The translations under genes were made by a program, and so were the position numbers. The notes under the pieces were generated by a model. That model was not told the DNA's origin, made no database searches, and was given only the letters and a program-made list of their open reading frames with translations. This document shows, in pieces, positions 7,546 to 16,525 of a DNA stretch of 64,000 nucleotides. The DNA is from SHVZ01 sp041906305 (GTDB taxonomy: Bacteria > Pseudomonadota > Alphaproteobacteria > SHVZ01). The stretch is from the NCBI GenBank assembly GCA_041906305.1, contig JAYRJL010000001.1, positions 1,178,001 to 1,242,000 of the forward strand, in the 5' to 3' direction. The stretch's first letter is position 1. Each line of letters starts with the position of its first letter.

Positions 7546-8763
7546 TCAGGCGGGGCCGGCGACGATGCCCTTGTCGTGAAGCCCGCCGATCGCGGCGGAA
7601 CTGAGCCCCAGCACCTCGGCGAGGACCTGGTCGGTATGCTCGCCGAGCTCGGGCGCGCGGACAGGCGCAAGCCGTGGCGCCGCGCCGAAATCGAGCAGCG
7701 ATCCCGGCGTCAGCATCCGGCCGATCCCCGGCTGATCGACCTCGCCGAACAGCGGATTGGCGAGCGAGCAGCGGGGATCGTTCGACACCAGCTCGCCGAA
7801 GCTCCGGTAGCGCTCGAACAGAACGCCCTTCTCGGCGAAGGCGCGCGCGACCTCGTCGTAGGGGCGCGCCGCGATCCAGGCGCCGACCAGCGGGTTCAGC
7901 GTGTCGCGCGCGGCGAAGCGGTCGCCTTCCTTCTTGAAGTCGAGGCCGAGCGTCTTCTCGACCGCGGCTATCTTCTCGGCCGCACCTGTCGCCTCGACCA
8001 CCGCGCGCCATTGCCGGTCGGTCAGCGCCACGATCATCACGCGCACACCGTCCGAGCAAGCGAAGTCGCGACCGAAGGCGCCGTAGAGATCGTTGCCGAC
8101 GCGCGGCCGGTCGACGCCGTTGACTTGCACCTCGGCGAGGATGCCGAGATGGCCCAGCATCGCCAGCGCCGAATCCATGAGCGAGAGCCGCACGAGCTGG
8201 CCCCTGCCGGTGAGCCGCCGGTGGCGCTCGGCGGCGAGCAACCCGAACGCGGCAGAGAGTCCGGTCGCGATGTCCCAGGCCGGCAGCACGTGGTTGATCG
8301 GGCCTTCGGCATCCTCAGGCCCCGTCGCCATCGGAAAGCCGGCGGCGGCGTTGACCGTGTAGTCGACGGCGGTGGTGCCGTCCGGCTGGCCGCGGATCGC
8401 GACCATCACGAGATCGTCGCGCCTCTTCTTCATCGCCTCGTAGGAGAGCCAGCCCTCGGCCGGGAAGTTGGTGAGGAAGAGGCCGTTGCCGGGACCGGGC
8501 GCCGCGACCAGCGCTTGCACCAGCTCGCGGCCCTCGGGCTTCCTTATGTCGACCTGGATGGAGCGTTTCCCCTTGTTGAGGCTCGCCCAGTAGAGGCTCT
8601 TTCCCTCCGGCGTCGTCGGCCAGCGGCTGCGGTCGAGCCCGCCGCCGATCGGATCGAAGCGGATCACCTCGGCGCCGAGCTGCGCCAGCGTCATGCCGGC
8701 GAGCGGGGCCGCGACGAAGGCCGAGCCTTCGACGACGCGGAGATCGGAGAGGAGGCCCGCCAT
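7546..8763 (-). CDS. Class III (CaiB/BaiF) CoA-transferase, possibly 2-methylfumaryl-CoA isomerase-like
   Basis: The 405-aa protein has the family N terminus (DLRVVEGSAFVAAPLAGMTLAQLGAEVIRFD), the NKGKRSI/VDIRKPEGRE region and the catalytic aspartate in VRLSLMDSALAML (D197). The stretch VGNDLYGAFGRDF resembles the subgroup annotated as 2-methylfumaryl-CoA (mesaconyl-CoA) isomerase, but I recall that only from family knowledge, so substrate confidence is low. These enzymes move CoA between carboxylic acids. The start codon overlaps the corA stop by one base (TGATG), so the two are co-translated. Confidence 0.88.
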   Translation of the reverse strand: MAGLLSDLRVVEGSAFVAAPLAGMTLAQLGAEVIRFDPIGGGLDRSRWPTTPEGKSLYWASLNKGKRSIQVDIRKPEGRELVQALVAAPGPGNGLFLTNFPAEGWLSYEAMKKRRDDLVMVAIRGQPDGTTAVDYTVNAAAGFPMATGPEDAEGPINHVLPAWDIATGLSAAFGLLAAERHRRLTGRGQLVRLSLMDSALAMLGHLGILAEVQVNGVDRPRVGNDLYGAFGRDFACSDGVRVMIVALTDRQWRAVVEATGAAEKIAAVEKTLGLDFKKEGDRFAARDTLNPLVGAWIAARPYDEVARAFAEKGVLFERYRSFGELVSNDPRCSLANPLFGEVDQPGIGRMLTPGSLLDFGAAPRLAPVRAPELGEHTDQVLAEVLGLSSAAIGGLHDKGIVAGPA

Positions 8764-9731
8764 CAGAGCCAGCGCTTGCGGCGGAAATAGAGGAAGGGCA
8801 GCACCGCCGACAGGACCATCAGGGCGAGCGCCAGCGGGTAGCCGAACGTCCAGTCGAGCTCCGGCATGTGGTGGAAGTTCATGCCGTAGATGCTGGCGAT
8901 CAGCGTCGGCGGCATGAACGCGACCGCCGCCACGGTGAAAATCTTGATGATGCCGTTCTGCTCGATGTCGATCATCCCGAGCGTCGCGTCCTGAAGAAAT
9001 CCGATCTTGTCGGCGAGGAAGCCGTCATGATCGGAGAGCGACTGCACGTCGCGCATCAGCGTCTCGATGTGGGACTTCGCACTCGGCGTGCATGTCGGAT
9101 GCGTCGAGAGGAACAGCAGCAGCCGGTTGAGTCCGAGCACGCTCGCCCGCGCCTTGCTTGCGAGATCGCCGGCACGGCCGATGCGCTTGAGTATCTCGTG
9201 CAGCGCGGCGCCGCCATGTGACCTTTCAGCGGGCCGGCGGAAGATGTCGGCCGAGATCGCGTCGATGTCCGATGTGGCGCCCTCGAGGATGTCGTCGAGC
9301 CGGTCGACCACCTGGTCGAGAAGACCCACCAGCGCCGTCTCCGGCGAGACCGCGAGGTCGACCTGGCGCTGTATCCGGCGGGCGAAGCGTTCGAAGGGCA
9401 GGGGGTCGACGTAGCGGAGCGTCACCAGCGCCTCCGGCGTCAGCATGAAGGTGACGCTCGCGGTCTCGGGCTCTGTCGCCGCCTTGTTGACGATCGGCAT
9501 GGTCATGAAGAGCGCGCCGTCCTCGACATAGAGCCGGCTCGACTCCTCGATCTTCTTCATCTCCTCGCGCGTCGGCACGTCGATCTTGAGCAGCCGCTCG
9601 ACGCTTTCTGCCTCTTCGGGGGTCGGTTCCAGCATGTCGATCCAGACCGTGCCCGGCGGGATCCCGGCCGGGAGGCCGCTGGCTTCGACCTGCCGGACTT
9701 GGTCGGCATCGCGACGATACAAGAAGAGCAA
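8763..9731 (-). CDS. corA: CorA-family divalent metal (Mg2+/Co2+) transporter
   Basis: The 322-aa protein has a long acidic cytoplasmic domain rich in helices, then two C-terminal membrane segments (IIKIFTVAAVAFMPPTLIA and the last about 25 residues) joined by the signature YGMNF. A basic tail RRKRWL follows. It forms a pentameric magnesium channel in the inner membrane. The start is TTG at 9731, behind a strong GGAGG. The CoA-transferase gene begins within its stop codon, an odd pairing for a metal transporter. Confidence 0.95.
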   Translation of the reverse strand: MLFLYRRDADQVRQVEASGLPAGIPPGTVWIDMLEPTPEEAESVERLLKIDVPTREEMKKIEESSRLYVEDGALFMTMPIVNKAATEPETASVTFMLTPEALVTLRYVDPLPFERFARRIQRQVDLAVSPETALVGLLDQVVDRLDDILEGATSDIDAISADIFRRPAERSHGGAALHEILKRIGRAGDLASKARASVLGLNRLLLFLSTHPTCTPSAKSHIETLMRDVQSLSDHDGFLADKIGFLQDATLGMIDIEQNGIIKIFTVAAVAFMPPTLIASIYGMNFHHMPELDWTFGYPLALALMVLSAVLPFLYFRRKRWL

Positions 9732-9861
9732 GCGTCCCTCCGAGCGGCATGGGCTCCGTGAACCGCCATTCTAGACGATGGTTGCTTGACGCTGTTTGTC
9801 TAGCTGGGCACCATTTCATCGAATGCCGCATTCAAGCGGTCGAAAGACAGGGGCTTCTCCG

Positions 9862-10833
9862 ATGAAATCGATCCTCGCCATCGCCGCCGCGGCCGTGCTT
9901 CTGGCCGGTCCGGCCTCCGCCCAGACGGTCAAATGGGACCTTCCGGCCGGCTATCCGCCGGGCAACTTCCACACCAAGAACCTCGTCCAGTTCGCCGACG
10001 ATGTGAAGGCGGCGACCGGCGGCAAGCTCGAGATCACCGTCCATCCGGGTGCCTCGCTGTTCAAGGTGCCCGAGATCAAGCGCGCGGTGCAGACCGGACA
10101 GGCGCAGATCGGCGAGCTGCTGATGGTGGTCCTCGAGAACGAAGATGCTTTCTTCGGCATCGACAACGTGCCCTTCCTCGCGACCTCCTTCGCCGACGCG
10201 AAGAAGCTCTGGCAGGTCACGCGCGCCGGCACCGAGAAGCGCCTGGCCGCCCAGGGCATGCACGTGCTCTACGCCGTCGCCTGGCCGCCCCAGGGCTTCT
10301 ACTCGCCGAAGGCGCTGGAGAAGATCGAGGACCTGAAGGGCCTCAAGTTCCGTTCATACGGCGCCTCGGCCGACCGCATGGGCGAGCTCTCGGGCATGCA
10401 GGTGACGACCATCCAGGCGGCAGAGCTCGGCCAGGCCTTCGCCACCGGCCGCGTCAACGCGATGATCTCTTCCGGTGCCACCGGCTACGACACCAAGCTC
10501 TGGGAATTCACGAAGTTCTTCTACGACGTGCAGGCATGGCTTCCGAAGAACATGATCTTCGTGAACGACAAGGCCTGGACCTCGCTCGACGCCGCGACGC
10601 GCGACGCGGTCACCAAGGCCGCGGCCGCGGCCGAGACGCGCGGCTGGGCCGAAAGCGAGAAGCTCACCAACTTCTACCTCGAAGAGTTCAAGAAGAACGG
10701 CATGACCGTCGGGGCGCCGAGCCCGGCGCTCAAGGACGGCTTCAAGAAGATCGGCGACGAGCTGGCGAAGGACTGGCTGAAGCGGGCCGGACCTGACGGG
10801 CAGGCCGCGATCGACGCCTTCCGCAAGGGCTGA
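9862..10833 (+). CDS. dctP: TRAP transporter substrate-binding protein, DctP family
   Basis: The 323-aa periplasmic protein has signal peptide MKSILAIAAAAVLLAGPASA, cleaved before QTVKWD. The family features are GYPPGNFHTKNLVQFADDVK, GASLFKVPEIKRAVQTGQAQ and the substrate-contacting region LKGLKFRSYGASADRMGELSG, where an arginine normally binds the ligand carboxylate. It delivers an organic acid to the DctQM permease encoded next, 31 nt downstream. The start at 9862 is chosen for the signal peptide; a longer frame from 9796 has none. The ligand cannot be read from sequence. Confidence 0.93.
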   Translation: MKSILAIAAAAVLLAGPASAQTVKWDLPAGYPPGNFHTKNLVQFADDVKAATGGKLEITVHPGASLFKVPEIKRAVQTGQAQIGELLMVVLENEDAFFGIDNVPFLATSFADAKKLWQVTRAGTEKRLAAQGMHVLYAVAWPPQGFYSPKALEKIEDLKGLKFRSYGASADRMGELSGMQVTTIQAAELGQAFATGRVNAMISSGATGYDTKLWEFTKFFYDVQAWLPKNMIFVNDKAWTSLDAATRDAVTKAAAAAETRGWAESEKLTNFYLEEFKKNGMTVGAPSPALKDGFKKIGDELAKDWLKRAGPDGQAAIDAFRKG

Positions 10834-10864
10834 TCGTCCAAGCCTCAGGGGGAGGTTTCGGGGG

Positions 10865-11380
10865 ATGCGGGCCGCGCTCGATTGCCTCTATGACGGCTGC
10901 GCCTACTTGGCGGGGCTGTTCATGATCCTGATCCTGCTGTTCACGCTTCTCGGCGTGGCCGGCGGGATCTTCGACTTCTACGTCCGCGGCACCGATGCCT
11001 TCGCCGGCTATTGCATGGCGGCGTCATCCTTCCTCGCGCTTGCGCATACCTTCCGCAAGGGCGAGCACATAAGGGTGACGCTGATCCTGCAGCAGCTGAG
11101 CGGCCGGCCGCGGAGGTGGCTGGAGCTGGGATGCCTGGCTGTCGGCGCTCTCCTGGCCGGCGCCTTCGCCGTCTACGCGGCGAAGATGGTCTGGTGGTCG
11201 TACGCCTTCAACGATGTCTCGGCCTCGAACGACCGCACGCCGCTCTGGATTCCCCAGATCGGCATGGCGTTCGGTGCCTTCGTGCTGTTCGTGGCGATGG
11301 CCGACGAACTGATCCAGGTGGCCGGCGGTAAGGACCCGGCGGCGACGGCGCCCGGCGACGAACCGGCGCATGTCGAGTAG
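10865..11380 (+). CDS. dctQ: TRAP transporter small permease, DctQ family
   Basis: A 171-aa inner-membrane protein with four predicted membrane segments: LAGLFMILILLFTLLGVAGG, a region near AGYCMAASSFLALAHTF, LELGCLAVGALLAGAFAVY, and IGMAFGAFVLFVAMADELI. The FRKGEHIRVTLI motif between segments 2 and 3 is typical of DctQ. It pairs with DctM to make the sodium-driven permease. It sits between dctP and dctM, 3 nt before the latter, in one operon. Confidence 0.92.
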   Translation: MRAALDCLYDGCAYLAGLFMILILLFTLLGVAGGIFDFYVRGTDAFAGYCMAASSFLALAHTFRKGEHIRVTLILQQLSGRPRRWLELGCLAVGALLAGAFAVYAAKMVWWSYAFNDVSASNDRTPLWIPQIGMAFGAFVLFVAMADELIQVAGGKDPAATAPGDEPAHVE

Positions 11381-11383
11381 GCA

Positions 11384-12688
11384 ATGGAACAGATCCTCAT
11401 CTCCGTTTTCCTGATCGTCGCCCTCCTGGTGGTGCTGGCCGGCGGTCTCTGGATCGGGCTCGGTCTGATGGCGACCGGCTGGATCGCGATGGAGCTGTTC
11501 ACGGTCAGGCCGGCCGGCGACGCCATGGTGACGACGATCTGGGGCGCCTCGTCGAGCTGGACGCTCACCTCGCTGCCGATGTTCATCTGGATGGGCGAGA
11601 TCCTGTTCCGCACCAAGCTCAGCGAGAACATGTTCCTGGGGCTTTCGCCGTGGATGCAACGGCTGCCGGGACGTCTCCTGCATACCAATATCGTCGGCTG
11701 CACGATCTTCGCCGCGATCTCGGGCTCCTCCGCTGCGACCTGCGCGACGATCGGCAAGATGACGATTCCCGAGCTCCGCAAGCGCGGATATCCCGAGGAG
11801 CTTATCGTCGGAACGCTCGCCGGCGCCGGCACGCTCGGCCTGCTGATCCCGCCTTCGATCATCATGATCGTCTACGGTGTCGCCGCCGATCAGTCGATCG
11901 CGCAGCTGTTCATCGCCGGCGTGATACCGGGGCTGATGCTGTCGGCGCTCTTCATGGCCTACGTCGTGATCTGGGCGCTGCTCAATCCCGCGCTGGTGCC
12001 GAAGCCGGACGTCATCCCCCGCTTCATCGACAAGATCTATGCCGGCCGCCACCTGATCCCGTCGGTCTTCCTGATCGTCATGGTCCTGGGATCGATCTAT
12101 GCCGGGATCGCGACGGCGACCGAGGCCGCGGCGATGGGCGTGGTCGGCGCGCTGCTCCTGTCGTCGGTCCAAGGATCCCTCACGCGCGAGACCTTCTTCT
12201 CGAGCCTGCTCGGCGCGACCCGGCTTTCGTGCATGATCGCGCTGATCCTCGCCGGCGCCGCCTTCCTGACCCTGGCGATGGGCTATACCGGGCTACCTCG
12301 CAAGTTGGCCGAATGGATCAGCGCCCAGGGGCTGTCGCCCTATGCCCTGATCGCCGTCCTCACGGTCTTCTATATCGTCCTCGGTTGCTTCCTCGACGGG
12401 ATCTCCATGGTCGTCCTGACCATGGCGGTCGTGCTCCCGATGATCCAGCAGGCGGGCATCGACCTCGTCTGGTTCGGCATCTTCATCGTGATCGTGGTCG
12501 AGATGGCCCAGATAACGCCGCCGGTCGGCTTCAACCTGTTCGTCCTCCAGGGCATGACCGGCCATCAGATCACCTATATCGGCCGGGCCGCCCTCCCGCT
12601 GTTCCTGCTGATGGTCGTTGCCGTCGTCATGATCACGGTCTGGCCCGAAATCGTCACCTTCCTGCCTCAGAGAATGCTGCGCGGCTGA
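11384..12688 (+). CDS. dctM: TRAP transporter large permease, DctM family
   Basis: The 434-aa protein has about twelve membrane segments and DctM signatures: SGSSAATCATIGKMTIPELR, LAGAGTLGLLIPPSIIMIVYG near residues 145-167, and EMAQITPPVGFNLFVLQ near the end. It forms the substrate path together with DctQ. It directly follows dctQ, and a TAXI-type binding protein begins 41 nt after it. Confidence 0.96.
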   Translation: MEQILISVFLIVALLVVLAGGLWIGLGLMATGWIAMELFTVRPAGDAMVTTIWGASSSWTLTSLPMFIWMGEILFRTKLSENMFLGLSPWMQRLPGRLLHTNIVGCTIFAAISGSSAATCATIGKMTIPELRKRGYPEELIVGTLAGAGTLGLLIPPSIIMIVYGVAADQSIAQLFIAGVIPGLMLSALFMAYVVIWALLNPALVPKPDVIPRFIDKIYAGRHLIPSVFLIVMVLGSIYAGIATATEAAAMGVVGALLLSSVQGSLTRETFFSSLLGATRLSCMIALILAGAAFLTLAMGYTGLPRKLAEWISAQGLSPYALIAVLTVFYIVLGCFLDGISMVVLTMAVVLPMIQQAGIDLVWFGIFIVIVVEMAQITPPVGFNLFVLQGMTGHQITYIGRAALPLFLLMVVAVVMITVWPEIVTFLPQRMLRG

Positions 12689-12729
12689 CGTATTCTGCTA
12701 AAGTCCTCGAAACCGTCGTCGGACGCGCA

Positions 12730-13770
12730 ATGACTGGTTCGGGAAAGACCCGGGGGAAGAGCCCCATCGGGTGGCTCATGCTCATTCTCGCGGCCCTCGT
12801 CGCGGGCATGGCGGCCGTGCCCGCTCCGTTGTTTTCCCAGGACATCCGCTTCTTCCGTCTCGGCCTCGGCCCCTCCAACGGCACCGCCTATCCGATCGGC
12901 GAGCTGATCGCCGGCGCGATCTCCAATCCGCCCGGCAGCCGCGAATGCGAGAAGGGCGGGAGCTGCGGCGTGCCGGGCCTGATCGCCGTCGCTCAGTCGA
13001 CGGCTGGATCGGTCGGCAACGTCGAGGCAATCGGCAAGGGCGGGCTCGACGGTGCCATCACCCAGGCTGACGTCGCCTTCTGGGCCTATTACGGCGCCGG
13101 CATCTACACGCCGGGCGGCGCCATCCGCGAGCTTCGCGCCGTCGCCAACCTCTATCGCGACTCGATCCACCTGGTGGCGCGCGCCGACGCCAATGTCGGC
13201 ACCGTCGCCGACCTCAAGGGCAAGCGCGTGGCGATGGGCGAGCCGGGGTCGGGCACCCTGGTCGATGCGCAGCTGATCATCCGCGCCTTCGGCCTCAAGG
13301 AGGCCGACATGCGGCCGTCCTATCTCAAGACCGACCTGGCGATCGACCAGATGGTCGAGGGCAAGCTGGATGCGCTGTTCCTGGTCGGCTTGGCGCCGAG
13401 CCCCGAGATCGCCGAACTCGCCGAGCGGTTGCCGATCAAGCTGGTGCCGATCACGGGCGCCGAGCTCGAGGAGCTTCGAAAGACCACGCCGTTCTTCGTC
13501 GAGACGGCGATTCCGGGCGGCCTCTACAACGGCGCCGACCAGCCGACGCCGACGCTCGGCATCGGGGCGCTGCTGGTCGCCTCGGCGCGCGTGCCCGACG
13601 ATGTGGTCTACGGCTTGACCCGCGCCCTCTGGCACAAGTCGACGCGGGCGGTGCTGGACGGGCATCCGACCGGCAAGCGCATTCAGCTCGAATCGGCCCT
13701 GCAGGGCGTGCCGATCCCGCTGCATGCCGGGGCCGAGAAGTACTATCGCGAAAACAAGATGATGGACTGA
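12730..13770 (+). CDS. TAXI-family TRAP transporter solute-binding protein
   Basis: The 346-aa protein has an N-terminal membrane/signal segment (WLMLILAALVAGMAAVPAP) and TAXI landmarks: RLGLGPSNGTAYPIGELIAG, QSTAGSVGNVEAI, LRAVANLYRDSIHLVAR, and LKGKRVAMGEPGSGTLVDA. It has a Cys pair (RECEKGGSCGVPG) early in the fold. TAXI proteins normally serve fused DctQM permeases; here the only permease nearby is the separate dctQ/dctM pair, which already has a DctP. It could be a second receptor for that permease or work with one encoded elsewhere. The start is ATG 12730. Confidence 0.9.
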   Translation: MTGSGKTRGKSPIGWLMLILAALVAGMAAVPAPLFSQDIRFFRLGLGPSNGTAYPIGELIAGAISNPPGSRECEKGGSCGVPGLIAVAQSTAGSVGNVEAIGKGGLDGAITQADVAFWAYYGAGIYTPGGAIRELRAVANLYRDSIHLVARADANVGTVADLKGKRVAMGEPGSGTLVDAQLIIRAFGLKEADMRPSYLKTDLAIDQMVEGKLDALFLVGLAPSPEIAELAERLPIKLVPITGAELEELRKTTPFFVETAIPGGLYNGADQPTPTLGIGALLVASARVPDDVVYGLTRALWHKSTRAVLDGHPTGKRIQLESALQGVPIPLHAGAEKYYRENKMMD

Positions 13771-13771
13771 C

Positions 13772-13800
13772 TTGCCCGTCGCCGTCCGCGCTTGTAGGTA
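13772..13800 (+). promoter_or_regulatory. Putative purH promoter
   Basis: TTGCCC (13772-13777), a 17-bp spacer and TAGGTA (13795-13800) start immediately after the TAXI stop codon and give a leader of about 26 nt for purH. No riboswitch-sized leader is present. Confidence 0.45.
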
Positions 13801-13832
13801 GCGTCGCTCCAGACGTCGCGGAGCCAAACCCC

Positions 13833-15431
13833 ATGACCCTCGATCTCGTCCGCCCCGACCTTGTACGGCCAGCGCGGGCGCTTCTCTCCGTCTCCGACAA
13901 GACCGGCCTCGTCGAGCTTGGGCGCGCGCTCAGCGCCCGCAAGGTCGAGCTGCTGTCGACCGGTGGCACCGCCAAGGCGCTCGCCGATGCCGGCCTCGCG
14001 GTGATCGAGGTCGCCGACTACACCGGATCGCCGGAGATGCTCGACGGGCGGGTGAAGACGCTGCATCCGAAGGTGCATGGCGGCCTGCTCGGCCGGCGCG
14101 ATCTCGCCGACCACCAGGCGCAGATGACGGCTCATGCGATTCCGCCGATCGACATCCTCGTGGTGAACCTCTACCCGTTCGAGCAGACGGTCGCCGCCGG
14201 CAAGCCCTTCGCCGACTGCATCGAGAACATCGACATCGGCGGACCGGCGATGATCCGCTCGGCGGCGAAGAACCACGATGCCGTCGTCGTGATGACGGAT
14301 CCTTCGCAGTATGCGGAGCTTTCGGCCGAGCTCGACGCGCATGACGGGCGGACGACGCTCGCCTTCCGCCGGCGCTTCGCCGGCCAGGCCTATGCGCGCA
14401 CCGGCTCTTACGACGCGGCGATCTCGTCGTGGATGGCGGGCGAGCGCAAGGAGGCTTTTCCCGATCGCCTCGTCGTCGCCGGCAAGCGCGTCGAGGTGCT
14501 GCGCTACGGCGAGAACCCGCACCAGGAGGCGGCGTTCTACGCGACCTCGGATAGGCGCCCGGGCGTCGCGACCGCGCGGCAGGTGCAGGGGAAGGAGCTC
14601 TCCTACAACAACCTCAACGACACGGATGCGGCGTATGAGCTCGTCGCCGAGTTCGAGAAGCCGGCGGTCGTGATCGTCAAGCACGCCAACCCATGTGGCG
14701 TCGCCGTCGCCGACACGCTGGCCGAAGCCTATCGCCGTGCCTTCGCCGCCGATCCGGTCAGCGCCTTCGGCGGCATCATCGCCGCCAACCGTCCGCTCGA
14801 CGCGGAGACGGTGGAGGCGATCGGCAAGCTCTTCGCCGAGGTGATCATCGCGCCCGATGCCGACAAGGCTGCGCTCGCCGGCCTCGAGAAGAAGACCCAG
14901 CTCCGGCTGCTCCTGGCTGGCGGCGTTCCCGATCCGCGCCAGCCGGGCCTGTTGGTCAAGTCGCTGGCCGGCGGTCTGCTGGTTCAGAGCCGCGATGTCG
15001 GCTTCACTGCCGCTAGCGACGTGAAGGTCGTGACCAGGCGCGCGCCGACCGCGAAGGAGATGGCCGATCTCCTCTTCGCCTTCACCGTCTGCAAGCACGT
15101 GAAGTCGAATGCCATCGTGCTCGCGCGCGACGGACGCACCGCCGGTGTCGGGGCCGGCCAGATGAGCCGCGTCGACTCCGCGCGCCTTGCCGGCATGAAG
15201 GCGAAGGAGATGGCGGAGGCGGCCGGCGAGAAGGAAAGCCGAGCCATCGGTTCGGTGGTCGGCTCGGACGCGTTCTTCCCGTTCCCCGATGGCCTCATCG
15301 CCTGCGCCGAGGCAGGCGCCACCGCCGTCATCCAGCCCGGCGGCTCGAAGCGCGACGACGAGATCATCGCCGCCGCCGACGAGCGCAACATGGCGATGGT
15401 CTTCACCGGCAAGCGCCATTTCCGCCACTAG
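13833..15431 (+). CDS. purH: Bifunctional AICAR formyltransferase / IMP cyclohydrolase
   Basis: The 532-aa protein is of normal length. The N-terminal methylglyoxal-synthase-like IMP cyclohydrolase domain includes ALLSVSDKTGLVELGRAL, LSTGGTAKALADAGL and GRVKTLHPKVHGGLLGRR. The AICAR transformylase domain includes LRYGENPHQEAAFY, KELSYNNLNDTDAAYELV and KHANPCGVAVA near 281-291. It catalyses the last two steps of IMP synthesis. It is a single gene with its own apparent promoter and converges with mutY. Confidence 0.98.
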   Translation: MTLDLVRPDLVRPARALLSVSDKTGLVELGRALSARKVELLSTGGTAKALADAGLAVIEVADYTGSPEMLDGRVKTLHPKVHGGLLGRRDLADHQAQMTAHAIPPIDILVVNLYPFEQTVAAGKPFADCIENIDIGGPAMIRSAAKNHDAVVVMTDPSQYAELSAELDAHDGRTTLAFRRRFAGQAYARTGSYDAAISSWMAGERKEAFPDRLVVAGKRVEVLRYGENPHQEAAFYATSDRRPGVATARQVQGKELSYNNLNDTDAAYELVAEFEKPAVVIVKHANPCGVAVADTLAEAYRRAFAADPVSAFGGIIAANRPLDAETVEAIGKLFAEVIIAPDADKAALAGLEKKTQLRLLLAGGVPDPRQPGLLVKSLAGGLLVQSRDVGFTAASDVKVVTRRAPTAKEMADLLFAFTVCKHVKSNAIVLARDGRTAGVGAGQMSRVDSARLAGMKAKEMAEAAGEKESRAIGSVVGSDAFFPFPDGLIACAEAGATAVIQPGGSKRDDEIIAAADERNMAMVFTGKRHFRH

Positions 15432-15446
15432 CCGGCCATTGCGGCC

Positions 15447-16505
15447 CTAGCCTTTGGCGGTCGCTTTCAGGACGTGCGCGACCGCCTTCCGCATCACCGA
15501 CGGAAGCGCCTCGCCGCCGAGCATCTCGACCGCGACCCAGAACCCGTCGAGCCCCTTGGGCTCGGCGATGCGCGCGGTCATCACGGTCAGCTCAAGGTGG
15601 AAATGCGTGAAGGTGTGCCGCACCATGCCCGGCAGCGCCCGCCAGGGAGCCGGCGCCGGCGCCAGTGCCATCGTCTCGTCGATCGCGTAAGGGTCGGTGC
15701 GCCACTCCGTGGTGGGAAGCTCGGTCATGCCGCCGAGCAGGCCTTCGTCGGGGCGCCGGCGCAGCAGCACGGAGCCGTCGGGTCGCGTGGCGAAGTAGAC
15801 GATGCCGCGTCGCGTCGGACGCTCGGCCTTCGCGTCCCGTGCCGGCAGCTTCTCGGCGATGCCGCGCGCGCGTGCCCGGCAGGGATCGGCGAGCGGGCAG
15901 AGGAAGCAGCGCGGCTTCGTCGGCGTGCAGATCGTGGCGCCCAGGTCCATCATCGCCTGGGCGAAATCTCCCGCGCGCATCTTCGGTGTCAGTCCGCGCG
16001 CCACCTCGGCGAGGCGCTTCTTCGAGCGCGGCAGCGGCTCCTCGACCGCGAAGAGTCGCGCGACGACCCGCTCGATGTTCCCGTCGACCGGCATCGCCGC
16101 ACGATCGAAGGCGATCGCGGCGATCGCGGCGGCGGTGTAGGGGCCGACCCCGGGCAGCTCCAGCAGCTCCGCCTCGGTCGTCGGGAAGGTGCCATCCGGC
16201 CGCGCGGCGACCGCCTTGGCGCAGGCGTGCAGGTTGCGGGCGCGGGCGTAGTAGCCGAGCCCGGCCCAGGCGCGCAGCACGTCGTCGCGGTCGGCCGCCG
16301 CCAGGTCGGCGACCGTCGGCCAGCGCTGCAGGAAGTCGAGGAAGTAGGGGGCAACGGTCTTCACCGTCGTCTGCTGCAGCATGATCTCGCTGAGCCAGAC
16401 CCGATAGGGATCGATGCTCTCGCCGGGTCTCGCGCGCCACGGAAGGTCGCGCCGGTGCCGGTCGTACCAGTCGAGCAGGGCCAGGTGGATCGCGGTCGGG
16501 TCCAT
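15447..16505 (-). CDS. mutY: A/G-specific adenine glycosylase
   Basis: The 352-aa protein removes adenine mispaired with 8-oxoguanine. Catalytic Glu40 lies in LSEIMLQQT. The helix-hairpin-helix is LPGVGPYTAAAI (117-128) with Asp141 in PVDGNIERV. The iron-sulfur cysteines follow the expected C-x6-C-x2-C-x5-C pattern at C193, C200, C203 and C209. A C-terminal NUDIX-like domain for 8-oxoguanine recognition follows. It is divergent from the DUF721 gene with only 20 bp between ATGs, and the AT-rich box there can act as a -10 on either strand. Confidence 0.97.
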   Translation of the reverse strand: MDPTAIHLALLDWYDRHRRDLPWRARPGESIDPYRVWLSEIMLQQTTVKTVAPYFLDFLQRWPTVADLAAADRDDVLRAWAGLGYYARARNLHACAKAVAARPDGTFPTTEAELLELPGVGPYTAAAIAAIAFDRAAMPVDGNIERVVARLFAVEEPLPRSKKRLAEVARGLTPKMRAGDFAQAMMDLGATICTPTKPRCFLCPLADPCRARARGIAEKLPARDAKAERPTRRGIVYFATRPDGSVLLRRRPDEGLLGGMTELPTTEWRTDPYAIDETMALAPAPAPWRALPGMVRHTFTHFHLELTVMTARIAEPKGLDGFWVAVEMLGGEALPSVMRKAVAHVLKATAKG

Positions 16506-16525
16506 CGCCGCGCTAATATAGGGGC

